This document shows, piece by piece, positions 51,874-60,374 of a stretch of 64,000 bases of DNA. Within the stretch, counting starts at the first letter, position 1. Every line of letters starts with the position of its first letter. Below the pieces are notes generated by a model that made no database searches, was not told the DNA's origin, and saw nothing but the letters and a program-made list of their open reading frames with translations. The position numbers were made by a program, and so were the translations under genes. The DNA is from Christensenellaceae bacterium (GTDB taxonomy: Bacteria; Bacillota; Clostridia; Christensenellales; Aristaeellaceae): NCBI GenBank assembly GCA_020025205.1, contig JAHHSO010000001.1, positions 62,001 through 126,000 of the forward strand. Reading direction: 5' to 3'.

Positions 51874-53220
51874 ATGTTCACCTGTGTGCTTGACCCCAAA
51901 AGTCGTGTGACGCTTTGTGATCAGCTGTATGATGCGCTGAAAGAGGAAATCGGGCGGACGGCTATGGGCACGCGTATGCCGTCCAAGCGTCAGCTGGCAG
52001 AGCACCTGCATGTGAGCACGGCGACGGTTGAGGCGGCTTACGGCAGACTGATCAGCGAGGGGCTGTGTGAAAGCCGCCCGCGAAGCGGTATATTTGTGAC
52101 CGCACAGGCGGATCTTGTGCGCACGGCTCGAACGGAGAACGAGCAGCCCATCCGTTGGGATTTTGGAACGGGTGCGGCTGATGCAGCGCACTTCCCCTAT
52201 GCGACATGGGCGCGGCTGATGCGCGAAGTGCTCAGCGAGCAGAACACCGAGTTTCTGCTTTTAGGTGATCCGCAGGGCGCTGCCAATCTGCGCGAAGAGA
52301 TTGCAGGGCTACTGCACAGGCTGCGCGGCATTGATGTGCCGCCGGAGGCCATTGTGCTGGGCGCAGGCACGGAATCACTTGCAGCGGCGCTTGTTCCGCT
52401 CATTGGCAGGGAAAAGCTGTTTGCAGTGGAAGATCCGGGATATTCGCGTGTTCGGCGGATTCTGGTGTCGGGCGGAGTGCGCATCGCGCCAACGCCGCTG
52501 TATCAGGGCGCTATTGATGTGCGCGCGCTGTACATGAGCGGCGCAGGGGCAGCATATGTGACGCCATCTCATCAGTTCCCAACGGGGAAAGAAATGCACA
52601 TGGAACAGAGAGAAGCACTTCTGCGCTGGGCTGGAGAAACGGGCGGATACATTCTGGAGGATGACTACGACAGCGAGTTCCACTTTTCCGGAGTATGTGA
52701 ACCGGCTTTGCGCGCCATGGATACAGGCGGGCAGGTCATCTACATGAATACATTTTCGCGAACGCTGGCACCCGGTCTGCGTTTGAGCTTCATGGTTCTG
52801 CCGGAAGCTCTGATAGGCCGATATAGAATGATGCACGCGACATGCAGCGTGCCAGGGTTTGAGCAGGAGACGCTTCGCAAGTTTATTGCAGGAGGATATT
52901 TGGAAAGACACATTGCCAGAATGCGCGTCGTCTATCGTTCACGTCTTCAGGTGCTTGAAAAGACTGCACAGGCGCTTCGACTGGGAGAGGTTGCGCCGTG
53001 CAGCGCGGGTCTGCATGTGCTCTTGAACGTTTCGGGGACAGTGCCGGCGCAGGAACTTGTGCCGCTGGCAGCACAGGCGGGCGTGAGATTGATGAGGCTC
53101 TGTGATTACGGCGTGATGCGCGGCAAGCAGGATGAGCGTGTTGTGCTGCTGGGCTTTTCGGGAATGGATGAGGCTGCAATTCAAGAAGGACTTGAGGCGC
53201 TTAAACGTGCGTGGTTTTAA
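51874..53220 (+). CDS. MocR-type GntR/aminotransferase regulator with Arg at the PLP-lysine site
   Basis: A 448-residue protein. The GntR winged helix (about 10-75: MPSKRQLAEHLHVSTATVEA) is fused to a fold-type I aminotransferase domain (from about 95). EDDYDSEF (262-269) is the MocR cofactor signature. The Schiff-base Lys that follows in GTFSKTLAPxxRL is Arg296 here (NTFSRTLAPGLRL). PLP could not be held covalently in the usual way, so the effector response may differ. GTGGAGGG precedes the ATG; the gene follows the GTPase by one base and may regulate it. Confidence 0.88.
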   Translation: MFTCVLDPKSRVTLCDQLYDALKEEIGRTAMGTRMPSKRQLAEHLHVSTATVEAAYGRLISEGLCESRPRSGIFVTAQADLVRTARTENEQPIRWDFGTGAADAAHFPYATWARLMREVLSEQNTEFLLLGDPQGAANLREEIAGLLHRLRGIDVPPEAIVLGAGTESLAAALVPLIGREKLFAVEDPGYSRVRRILVSGGVRIAPTPLYQGAIDVRALYMSGAGAAYVTPSHQFPTGKEMHMEQREALLRWAGETGGYILEDDYDSEFHFSGVCEPALRAMDTGGQVIYMNTFSRTLAPGLRLSFMVLPEALIGRYRMMHATCSVPGFEQETLRKFIAGGYLERHIARMRVVYRSRLQVLEKTAQALRLGEVAPCSAGLHVLLNVSGTVPAQELVPLAAQAGVRLMRLCDYGVMRGKQDERVVLLGFSGMDEAAIQEGLEALKRAWF

Positions 53221-53237
53221 AAGATAAGGAGGATAGA

Positions 53238-53630
53238 ATGAAAAAAATCGGGATTGCACTGCTGCTTTTGGCGCTGCTGTGGACGCTGTCGGGATGCAGG
53301 ACGCTTGAAGATACACTGCATCAGGCGGGCGAGAAGATCAAAAGCAATCAGGTGGAGACACCGCAGAACAACGGCGGAGATATTGACTGGAGCTTTGTGC
53401 CGGTTGTGCGCGATATGGCGGTGAAGACGTTCACGGAGGGCTTCCCGGACGCCGTTATCAAGGAAACGAATGTTGCCAGCAAGAACGGCGCGAGCGACCA
53501 TGTGATTGTCATTTTGACGTATGAAATGGGCGATAAGCACGGCGAATATGGCTTTGATTATGAGAAGGACGAAAGCGGCGAATTCGTGCTCAAGCGCTAT
53601 GGCGATGGTGTGAGCGTGGATGATCTGTAA
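53238..53630 (+). CDS. Small hypothetical lipoprotein
   Basis: A 130-residue protein with a lipoprotein signal: a hydrophobic core, then LSGC with Cys20. The mature part starts with a helix (LEDTLHQAGEKIKSNQ), and the C-terminal half is a small alpha/beta fold with YEMGDKHGEYGFDYEKDESG. It has no relatives I can name. AGGAGG lies 7 bases before the ATG, 17 bp after the MocR gene, so it is the last gene of that operon. Confidence 0.75.
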   Translation: MKKIGIALLLLALLWTLSGCRTLEDTLHQAGEKIKSNQVETPQNNGGDIDWSFVPVVRDMAVKTFTEGFPDAVIKETNVASKNGASDHVIVILTYEMGDKHGEYGFDYEKDESGEFVLKRYGDGVSVDDL

Positions 53631-53633
53631 AAC

Positions 53634-53669
53634 AAAAAGCTGCTCAGCGGATGTTGGGCAGCTTTTTTT
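53634..53669. terminator. Bidirectional terminator after the small lipoprotein
   Basis: AAAAAGCTGC pairs with GCAGCTTTTT and further bases (53634-53645 with 53656-53667); A5 and T7 tracts on the two sides serve both convergent genes. Confidence 0.9.
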
Positions 53670-53677
53670 CTGTATGT

Positions 53678-55432
53678 TTAATCTTTCTTGGCAAGGAATG
53701 CGGTGATCAGCATCACCGGCGCCAGACAGAACAGCGGCAGCGCATAACGCGGAAGCGTGCAGGGGCCGAACAGATAGGACAGCCAAATGCCCAAAACGCC
53801 TGTGGCGGCGGGGACGAATCGCTGCTTATGCCGGGCTGACAGCGTGAAAGAAGCAAAGAGAATGACCCAGAATGGGAGCGCTGTATTGAAAAGCAAAGGC
53901 AGAATGGGGAGGCGCAAGTAGCGGTTATGCGTACAGATCTGTTCGATCAGGTCGCGAACAGGCGGAAGAAAACAGTAAACATTCAGCCCGTCGGGCTTGA
54001 CTTCTTCAACGAAACGTTGTGTCTCCAGATAACCGACATGCAGACCGCCGGGCTGATAAATCGTAGCAACGCTGATGTCATCCGGATACCAGAAACCCAT
54101 GTTGAGCATCAAGGCAGCTTCTGCATAAATGCGTGGGCATTTTTTGCCGATACGCATCCAGAGAGAGAAAAAATCATCCATTTCTGCATGGAGCTTTTCA
54201 TCGTTTAAATAGCCTTTTGCATTGTCTGCCAAATGTGGAGAAAGCGTGAGTCCATAAGCATCAGTGTACCAGGAGGCAATTTCATCACGCTCAGAATCGG
54301 AAAGGTTACCATGATGATACGCGCGCACGAGCTGCTGTGCAGGAAGACTCAACATCTGCTTGGAAGGCTGGCTGATGACGGGATAAGCGGCATGAAGAGC
54401 CAGCGTCAAAAGGAGACCAGAAACAGTACTGGCCGCAATCAGGGCTGAAAAATGCTTGCGATGGCCGCGAAGCAGAGCGAAAAGCAGAGGAAGCAGGAAG
54501 ATAAAGGCAAATATGCCATTATTGCGCAGATGGGCTGTGAAGACGATCATGAGACCATAAAGCGTGCAGCGCTTCCAGCTGTGAAAGAATGTATCCGGCG
54601 CTTCGAGTATTTCAAAGCTCAGAAGGGAGAGTACCGTGAGAGCGGCGGAAAAGACAGTATCTTTGCTGGTGGAGATGGACATGAGAGAGAACACGGGCAT
54701 CAGACCATAGTAGGCCGTTAGTGCAATCAGTGACCAGCGCGGAGCCTTTCTCTTTTGAAGAAACGTACAACTGTAGGAAAGAGCCGCTGCAAACGGCAGC
54801 ATGTGTGCCAGCGTGGACAGGAACATGCCCAATGTACGGCTGTTCAGCAGATCACCCAGCATGATGAGACCGTTGTTTATAATCAGATAAAACAGCGGAT
54901 GACGGGTACTGTAAATCTGGGAGAGATATTGCCAGTATTCAGCCAAAAAGTCATAATTCAGCGCGGCGGGAAAGTAGGCGAGCAGAACAGGCACCCAGCA
55001 GGCAAGGATGATTAAAAAGTATCCCCAGAAAGACAGATGGAAGGAACGACCCTTGAGCGTAACAAGCATCAGCCGGGCACACAGACCACCTAAAAGCGGT
55101 GCGGCAAGAATCGGCACGGCAAGACGGCGTACAAAGCTGCTTATACCGGGGAGAAATGCATCATAGATAAGCAGTTCTGCTCCCATGCTTAGTGCGGAGG
55201 CGAAGAGAAAACCAAAGAGAAAGCCGATGTTCAGCGTGCGGCGGTCAGTGCGGGAAAAAGCCTGTTCAACGGGGACCAGGCAGGCGGCAAGCAGGATTGC
55301 CCCCAGCGTGCCGGAACGAAAGACAGCACTATCCGGATTTTCTGGAACGAGATAAGGCGCGGCAACGAAACATAAAAGAATGGAAGCCAGCGCACAAAGG
55401 CGGCTGTGCTTTTTGATGAAGGGGTCAAGCAT
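53678..55432 (-). CDS. DUF6020-type polytopic membrane protein A
   Basis: A 584-residue protein with about 12 membrane helices. Conserved points shared with the next gene: VAAPYLVPENPDSAVFRSGT in helix I, FPAALNYDFLAEY with RHPLFY (an external loop), SISTSKDTVFSAA, LRNNGIFAF, LPAQQLVRAY, and the end WLSYLFGPCTLPRYALPLF. This matches what I know of DUF6020, which has features of GT-C glycosyltransferases, such as an acidic external loop, but no proven activity. AAGGAG is 8 bases before the ATG, and the gene overlaps its upstream paralogue by 8 bp. The role in surface glycan synthesis is inferred. Confidence 0.75.
   Translation of the reverse strand: MLDPFIKKHSRLCALASILLCFVAAPYLVPENPDSAVFRSGTLGAILLAACLVPVEQAFSRTDRRTLNIGFLFGFLFASALSMGAELLIYDAFLPGISSFVRRLAVPILAAPLLGGLCARLMLVTLKGRSFHLSFWGYFLIILACWVPVLLAYFPAALNYDFLAEYWQYLSQIYSTRHPLFYLIINNGLIMLGDLLNSRTLGMFLSTLAHMLPFAAALSYSCTFLQKRKAPRWSLIALTAYYGLMPVFSLMSISTSKDTVFSAALTVLSLLSFEILEAPDTFFHSWKRCTLYGLMIVFTAHLRNNGIFAFIFLLPLLFALLRGHRKHFSALIAASTVSGLLLTLALHAAYPVISQPSKQMLSLPAQQLVRAYHHGNLSDSERDEIASWYTDAYGLTLSPHLADNAKGYLNDEKLHAEMDDFFSLWMRIGKKCPRIYAEAALMLNMGFWYPDDISVATIYQPGGLHVGYLETQRFVEEVKPDGLNVYCFLPPVRDLIEQICTHNRYLRLPILPLLFNTALPFWVILFASFTLSARHKQRFVPAATGVLGIWLSYLFGPCTLPRYALPLFCLAPVMLITAFLAKKD
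53705..53785. repeat. 81-bp perfect direct repeat, copy 1
   Basis: Identical to 55470-55550 and inside the 3' end of each DUF6020-type gene. It encodes the last helix region (GPCTLPRYALPLFCLAPVML). The sequences on both sides differ. Confidence 0.95.
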
Positions 55433-57194
55433 GTGCAGTCTCCTTTTTGAGATGAGCGGTGAAGCTGACGATCAGCATCACCGGCGCCAGACAGAACAGC
55501 GGCAGCGCATAACGCGGAAGCGTGCAGGGGCCGAACAGATAGGACAGCCACAGGCCGAACACACCCAGAGCAGCAGGCAGGAAGCGGCTGTTTTTGCGCA
55601 CAATCAACTGTGCACAGGCAAAAACAAGTCCCCAGAAAGGTGCAGCCGGGCAGAACAGAATGGAGATGACCGGGTATTTCTGATAGTAATTTCTGCGGCA
55701 GATGCGCTCATAAAGCGCCGTGACGGAAGGGAGAAAGCTCCGCGTTTGGATGCCGAAAGCACGATATGGATCTTCCTGTTCCTGCAATTGCAGATACCCC
55801 AGATCATTCCAGACATAATCGCGATAGATGGCAGAATGACTCAGGTCATCGGGATACCACGAGCCGACATTGAGCATCAGAAAGGCTTCAAGGTATTCAT
55901 GCGCATGCGTTCCTGCATGCTTTTTCCAAAGTTGCAGGAAAGAAGTGCCGTCTTCCTCAATACGCTTTCGATCCAGATAACCTTTGGCACCGTCTGCCAG
56001 ATGAGGATGAACGAGCATGCCTTCGTCACTGACATACCAGCTGCGGATTTCTGCACGGTCTTGTTCAGACATATTCTGCGCGGCACGAACGAGCTGCTGC
56101 GCGGGCAGGCTGTACAGTTGGAAAGAGGAGGTCGAATCAGGCTGAAGGATCACCGTCAAAGCGCCCTCTAAAAGAACAATGCAGACTGCCAGTGAGCCAA
56201 AAAGCAAAGCTGTTTGTTTGCGGAATCTGCGCAGGACGATGAAAAGCGCGGGAAGCATCATCAACAGGGCGAATATGCCGTTTTTGCGGAAGAGGGCGGT
56301 GACAATTCCCAGCAGCAGATAAAAAACAAGACGACGGCGCGATTCAAAGAAAGCCTGGGTATCTTCGATCATTGACCAGCTTTCCAGCGAAAAGACAAGG
56401 ACGGCTGCGCTGAACAACGTATCTTTAGCCATGGAGACAGACATGGCAGCAAAAATGGGATGAAGCGCATAGAAGGCTGTCAGCAAAACGAGCACACAAC
56501 GCGGAGCACCATGCTTTTGAACAAACGAGCAGCTGTAACCAAGCGCGCCTGCAAAGAGTGCCATTTGTATAATGGACAGAAGAAGAACACCGAGCGTAGG
56601 ACTCTGGATTTTTTCGCCCAGCGCAATGACACTGTTCGACAATACGCTGTACAGCAGGGGATGGAGGCTGGAATAAGCCTTGTTTACATGCTGCGCATAT
56701 TGACCGGGAAAGTCATAATTGAGCATGCCGGGAAAGAAGGCGAGAAGCACGGGCAGCCAGCACAGGAAAAGAATGGCGGCATAGTGATAGAAGGACAGGG
56801 GAAATGTCTTTTTTTGCGGCGGGATACGAAGCATCAGTGCCCGGGTAGACAGGCTGCCCAAAAAAGGAGCAGCCATGACGGGGACGGACAAACGGCGAAC
56901 GAGACTCCCTGCACCGTGCAAAAGACCATCATAGACAAACAGTTCCGAACCGATGGAAAGCGCCATTGAGAACAGATAACCGAACACAAGGCCGGCTGTC
57001 AGCTGCCTTCTGTCAGCATGGGCAAGCGCATCGCGGACGGGGAAAATGCAGGCAGCAATAAGGATTGCTCCCAATGTGCCGGAACGAAACACGGCACTGT
57101 CTGGATTGACAGGGACGAGATAGGGGGCGGCGACGGACAAAAGCAGCGCGGACAAGAGCGCAAGCGCTGCGGCATGTTTGCGAATGAGCTGCAT
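55425..57194 (-). CDS. DUF6020-type polytopic membrane protein B
   Basis: A 589-residue paralogue of the next gene downstream, with the same helix plan and motifs: SVAAPYLVPVNPDSAVFRSG, FPGMLNYDFPGQY, SLHPLLY, VSMAKDTLFSAA, FRKNGIFALL and LPAQQLVRAA. Overall the two are clearly related but diverged, except for 81 bp of identical DNA near the 3' ends. GAAGGAG precedes the ATG. It lies 81 bp after glgA on the same strand, behind a weak hairpin, so glycogen genes and this pair may share a transcript. Confidence 0.75.
   Translation of the reverse strand: MQLIRKHAAALALLSALLLSVAAPYLVPVNPDSAVFRSGTLGAILIAACIFPVRDALAHADRRQLTAGLVFGYLFSMALSIGSELFVYDGLLHGAGSLVRRLSVPVMAAPFLGSLSTRALMLRIPPQKKTFPLSFYHYAAILFLCWLPVLLAFFPGMLNYDFPGQYAQHVNKAYSSLHPLLYSVLSNSVIALGEKIQSPTLGVLLLSIIQMALFAGALGYSCSFVQKHGAPRCVLVLLTAFYALHPIFAAMSVSMAKDTLFSAAVLVFSLESWSMIEDTQAFFESRRRLVFYLLLGIVTALFRKNGIFALLMMLPALFIVLRRFRKQTALLFGSLAVCIVLLEGALTVILQPDSTSSFQLYSLPAQQLVRAAQNMSEQDRAEIRSWYVSDEGMLVHPHLADGAKGYLDRKRIEEDGTSFLQLWKKHAGTHAHEYLEAFLMLNVGSWYPDDLSHSAIYRDYVWNDLGYLQLQEQEDPYRAFGIQTRSFLPSVTALYERICRRNYYQKYPVISILFCPAAPFWGLVFACAQLIVRKNSRFLPAALGVFGLWLSYLFGPCTLPRYALPLFCLAPVMLIVSFTAHLKKETAHA
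55470..55550. repeat. 81-bp perfect direct repeat, copy 2
   Basis: Identical to 53705-53785, 1765 bp away, in the matching place of the paralogous gene. Confidence 0.95.
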
Positions 57195-57230
57195 GGATTC
57201 TCCTTCAAAATGGTAAGTATAAACACATAA

Positions 57231-57257
57231 CCCCGCTCACAGAGACTGCGAGCGGGG
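57231..57257 (-). terminator. Hairpin after glgA
   Basis: A perfect 8-bp CCCCGCTC/GAGCGGGG stem (57231-57238 with 57250-57257). Minus-strand reading has only TTATG after it, so it is a weak terminator or an RNA-stability element. Confidence 0.45.
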
Positions 57258-57274
57258 ATGTATGCCATCAAAAG

Positions 57275-59155
57275 TTAGGCTTCGGGCTTCTCTGTCTGTA
57301 CAGTTTCAGCCTTTTTGCTTGTGGTGCGCTTGCGGGGAGCGCGCTTGGCAGGTGCATTTGCCTCGCCGTCCGTTGTTTCGGCCTTCTTGCGGGAGGTGCG
57401 CTTGGCAGGCGCCTTCTTCGGAGCTTCTTCAGTGTCAGTTTCTTTGCTGGAAGTGCGCTTGTTGGAAACAGCTGCCTCGCTTTCAGCGGTTGTGGCTTTC
57501 TTACGAGAGGTGCGCTTGGCAGGTGTCTTTTTCGGAGCTGCCGGTTTCTCTTCAACCACAGGCTTCTCTTCAACCACGGGCTTCTCTTCAACCACGGGCT
57601 TCTCTTCAACCACAGGCTTCTCTTCGACCACGGGTTTCTCTTCGGCCACAGGCTTTTCTTCGACCACGGGCTTTTCTTCGACCACGGGCTTCTCTTCAAA
57701 CTTTACTTCGACAGCCGGAGCCGCGAGCAGGCGGTTGTACAGCTCAACATACTTGTCGGCAGAAGAATACCAGCTGTAGTCTCCCATCATATCGCGGACG
57801 ATCAGCTTATACCAGACCTCGCGATTGTTCTTATAATAGTGAACGGCACGACGGACGGTGTGGAGCATGTCATGCGCATTGTAGTTGAAGAATGTAAAGC
57901 CGTTGCCCTCGTCGGTGAACTTGTTATAGGAGAGAACGGTGTCACGCAGGCCGCCAGTCTCACGAACGATCGGCACGGAACCATAGCGCATGGAGATCAT
58001 TTGGGACAGACCGCACGGCTCGAACTGGCTGGGCATGAGGAACATGTCGCTGCCGGCGTAGATTCGATGAGCCAGTTGATGGTTCATGGCAAAACGGGTA
58101 GCCAGACGCCCCGGATATTCACTCTCCGCCCAGGAGAACAGGTTGGTATACTTGGCTTCGCCCATGCCCAGAACGACAAGCTGAATGCCGGTGGCCATCA
58201 GCTCGCGGATGACGCACTCAATCAGATCAAAGCCCTTTTGGTTGGACAGACGGGAAATGATGCCTACCAGCGGTACGTTGGGATCGACATCAAGACCCAT
58301 TTCTTTTTGCAGCTCGCGCTTACAGACTTCTTTGCCGCCCAGATGATAAGGATCATAGTTGGCGTAAATCTGCGGGTCCTTGGCAGGATCGTAGTCATTG
58401 ATATCGATACCGTTGAGAATACCGGTCAACTGATCTTTGCGCGCGCGCAGAAGCCCATCCAGACGCTCACCATAGAAGGAAGTCTGGATTTCATCTGCAT
58501 AGCTTGGGGACACGGTGGTCAACTCATCCGCATAGACGAGGCCGGCTTTCATGTAGTTGGCGCAGCCGTAGCATTCCAGCTTATCGGAGGTGAACAGGCT
58601 GTCCCCCAGCCCCAGCGTATCCTGAACGGCTTTGATGGGGAAGACACCCTGATACTGCAGGTTATGGATGGTGAAGGCGGTCTTCATATCCTTGTAGAAC
58701 GGGAAGTGGGCATACTGGATCTTGAGCAGAGCCGGAATCATGCCGGTCTGCCAGTCATGGCAGTGCACAATATCGGGCTTGAAGTCCAGATGCGGCAGTG
58801 CATCGATGACGGCGCGGTCGAAGAAGCCGAAACGCTCATACTCATCGCCTCCCAGCCCGTAGACATAGGAACGGCCGAAGTAGTACTGGTTATCCACGAA
58901 ATAGAACGTGACACCCTGATACTCCAGAGACTTGATGCCGCAATACTGCCTGCGCCAGCAAAGCTCAACCTCAAATTCGCATTCCAACTTCATCTGGCTG
59001 GTAAACTTCTCCGGGATGGCCGCATAAAGAGGCAGAATGACGCGAACGTCATGGCCTTTGTCCTTGAGGACAGGGGTAAGTGCGCCAACAACGTCGGCAA
59101 GTCCACCGGTTTTAATAAACGGCACACACTCGGAAGCGGCAAAGAGAACTTTCAT
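57275..59155 (-). CDS. glgA: Glycogen synthase with an EEKPVV repeat and lysine-rich tail
   Basis: A 626-residue protein. Residues 1-486 are a complete GT5 glycogen synthase that extends glucan chains from ADP-glucose: KTGGLADVVGAL (15-26) binds the nucleotide sugar, and PSQFEPCGLSQMISMRYGSV is the catalytic E-x7-E region. Residues 487-540 are nine hexads of the EEKPVV form. Residues 541-626 are Lys/Arg/Ala/Pro/Thr-rich, with APAKRTSRKKA-like units three times, resembling histone-H1-like or AlgP-like tails. Normal GlgA ends near 480, so this is an extension or fusion. ATG 59155 has AAAGGAGG before it; the upstream ATG at 59203 does not. It follows glgC and glgD. Confidence 0.95.
   Translation of the reverse strand: MKVLFAASECVPFIKTGGLADVVGALTPVLKDKGHDVRVILPLYAAIPEKFTSQMKLECEFEVELCWRRQYCGIKSLEYQGVTFYFVDNQYYFGRSYVYGLGGDEYERFGFFDRAVIDALPHLDFKPDIVHCHDWQTGMIPALLKIQYAHFPFYKDMKTAFTIHNLQYQGVFPIKAVQDTLGLGDSLFTSDKLECYGCANYMKAGLVYADELTTVSPSYADEIQTSFYGERLDGLLRARKDQLTGILNGIDINDYDPAKDPQIYANYDPYHLGGKEVCKRELQKEMGLDVDPNVPLVGIISRLSNQKGFDLIECVIRELMATGIQLVVLGMGEAKYTNLFSWAESEYPGRLATRFAMNHQLAHRIYAGSDMFLMPSQFEPCGLSQMISMRYGSVPIVRETGGLRDTVLSYNKFTDEGNGFTFFNYNAHDMLHTVRRAVHYYKNNREVWYKLIVRDMMGDYSWYSSADKYVELYNRLLAAPAVEVKFEEKPVVEEKPVVEEKPVAEEKPVVEEKPVVEEKPVVEEKPVVEEKPVVEEKPAAPKKTPAKRTSRKKATTAESEAAVSNKRTSSKETDTEEAPKKAPAKRTSRKKAETTDGEANAPAKRAPRKRTTSKKAETVQTEKPEA
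57536..57697. repeat. Nine-copy 18-bp tandem repeat in glgA
   Basis: Near-identical 18-bp units (each coding EEKPVV on the minus strand) run without gap for 162 bp; one unit reads EEKPVA and the last EEKPAA. Being a multiple of 3, changes in copy number keep the frame. Confidence 0.95.
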
Positions 59156-59235
59156 GAAGTTTTCCTCCTTTTGCATACAAAACTTGAAAAAGGGGAACCG
59201 CACGACAAAAAATCAGCGGTTCCGCCTGAACTGAA

Positions 59236-60360
59236 TTAGATCACAACGCTCTTGGCGATTACAATGGGATACGCAGCCGGCGCAATGAGACGGCCGTTGC
59301 GGCGGATAACGCTCTGTTTATCGAGAATGCAGTGGTCAATTTCTGCGCTTTCCTGAATCTGGGCGTCCTGCATGACAATAGAATTTTTGACAACAGCGCC
59401 CTTGGCGACTTTAACGCCGCGGAACAGGACAGAGTTGATGACTGTGCCTTCGATTAAGCAGCCGTTGGCAATGAGAGAATTGGAGCACTGGCTCTCGTCA
59501 ACATAACGGGCAGGCAGGTCGTCACGAACCTTCGTGTATACCGGACGATCTGCGGGGAAGAGCTGGCGGCGCACATCGCTGTTGAGGAGCGACATGTTGA
59601 AATTGAAGTAAGACTGGATGGAGTCAATCTGGCAGGCCAATCCCTTGTATTCGTAGCCGTAGACCTTGAGATTATCATTGTTGATATTGCGCTGAATAAT
59701 ATCGCGGTCAAAATCATGCATGCCGTTGGCAGCACCCTGCTCCACCAGCTGGCGCAGCAGTTCGCGCTTGGTGATATAAATTTTAAGGGAAGCGCAGTCG
59801 CGGGTGGGAACAGAGGAGCCGATTTCCATACCGGTAACGCGTCCTTCTTCGTTGACGGACAGGAACGTATCGTTCTCGCCCTCGGTCCCCATCAGCTTGG
59901 TTCCGCAGATATAGAGCATCGTAATATCGGCGCCCTTCTCCACATGATAACGCAAAGCATCAGAAAAGTCAATGTTATAAACGGTGTGGCTATTGGTCAA
60001 AACGATATATTCCTGGCTGGAAAGGCGCAGAAAAGTCGAGTTGGACTTGAGCGCATCCAGCATGCCCGCATACACACCCATGTTTTCACGCGTAAGGAAC
60101 GGCGGCAGCATGACAAGGCCCTGTTTGCCGTGCAGATCCCACTCGCGTCCGGAACCGATGTGATCCATCAGGGAAGAGTAATTCTTCTGCGTGATGACAC
60201 CCACATTTTTGATGCCCGAGTGAACCATGGAAGAGAGCTGAAAGTCAATGACGCGGTAGCGGCCGGCAATCGGCAGCGCGGCCACAGCGCGCAGGCTTGT
60301 CAGTTCACCGAGATGAATGTCGTTTTCTCCTGTATAGATGAGACCCATGACGTCTTTCAT
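59236..60360 (-). CDS. glgD: Glucose-1-phosphate adenylyltransferase-like subunit GlgD
   Basis: A 374-residue relative of GlgC that acts as the partner or regulatory subunit of ADP-glucose pyrophosphorylase in Bacillota. It starts KDVMGLIYTGENDIHLGELT, where the GGGxGTRL loop of active subunits is lost, and has LPIAGRYRVIDFQLSSMVHS plus a C-terminal left-handed beta-helix (NSVLFRGVKVAKGAVVKNS). It lies 14 bp after glgC and 80 bp before glgA. GGAGGGTTCC lies before the ATG. The degenerate active site fits a non-catalytic role. Confidence 0.94.
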   Translation of the reverse strand: MKDVMGLIYTGENDIHLGELTSLRAVAALPIAGRYRVIDFQLSSMVHSGIKNVGVITQKNYSSLMDHIGSGREWDLHGKQGLVMLPPFLTRENMGVYAGMLDALKSNSTFLRLSSQEYIVLTNSHTVYNIDFSDALRYHVEKGADITMLYICGTKLMGTEGENDTFLSVNEEGRVTGMEIGSSVPTRDCASLKIYITKRELLRQLVEQGAANGMHDFDRDIIQRNINNDNLKVYGYEYKGLACQIDSIQSYFNFNMSLLNSDVRRQLFPADRPVYTKVRDDLPARYVDESQCSNSLIANGCLIEGTVINSVLFRGVKVAKGAVVKNSIVMQDAQIQESAEIDHCILDKQSVIRRNGRLIAPAAYPIVIAKSVVI

Positions 60361-60374
60361 GTGTGGAACCCTCC

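Noticed and set aside
57536..57697. Regular short repeats that might suggest a CRISPR array
   Set aside because: Units are 18 bp, contiguous and without spacers, and code for EEKPVV in frame with glgA.
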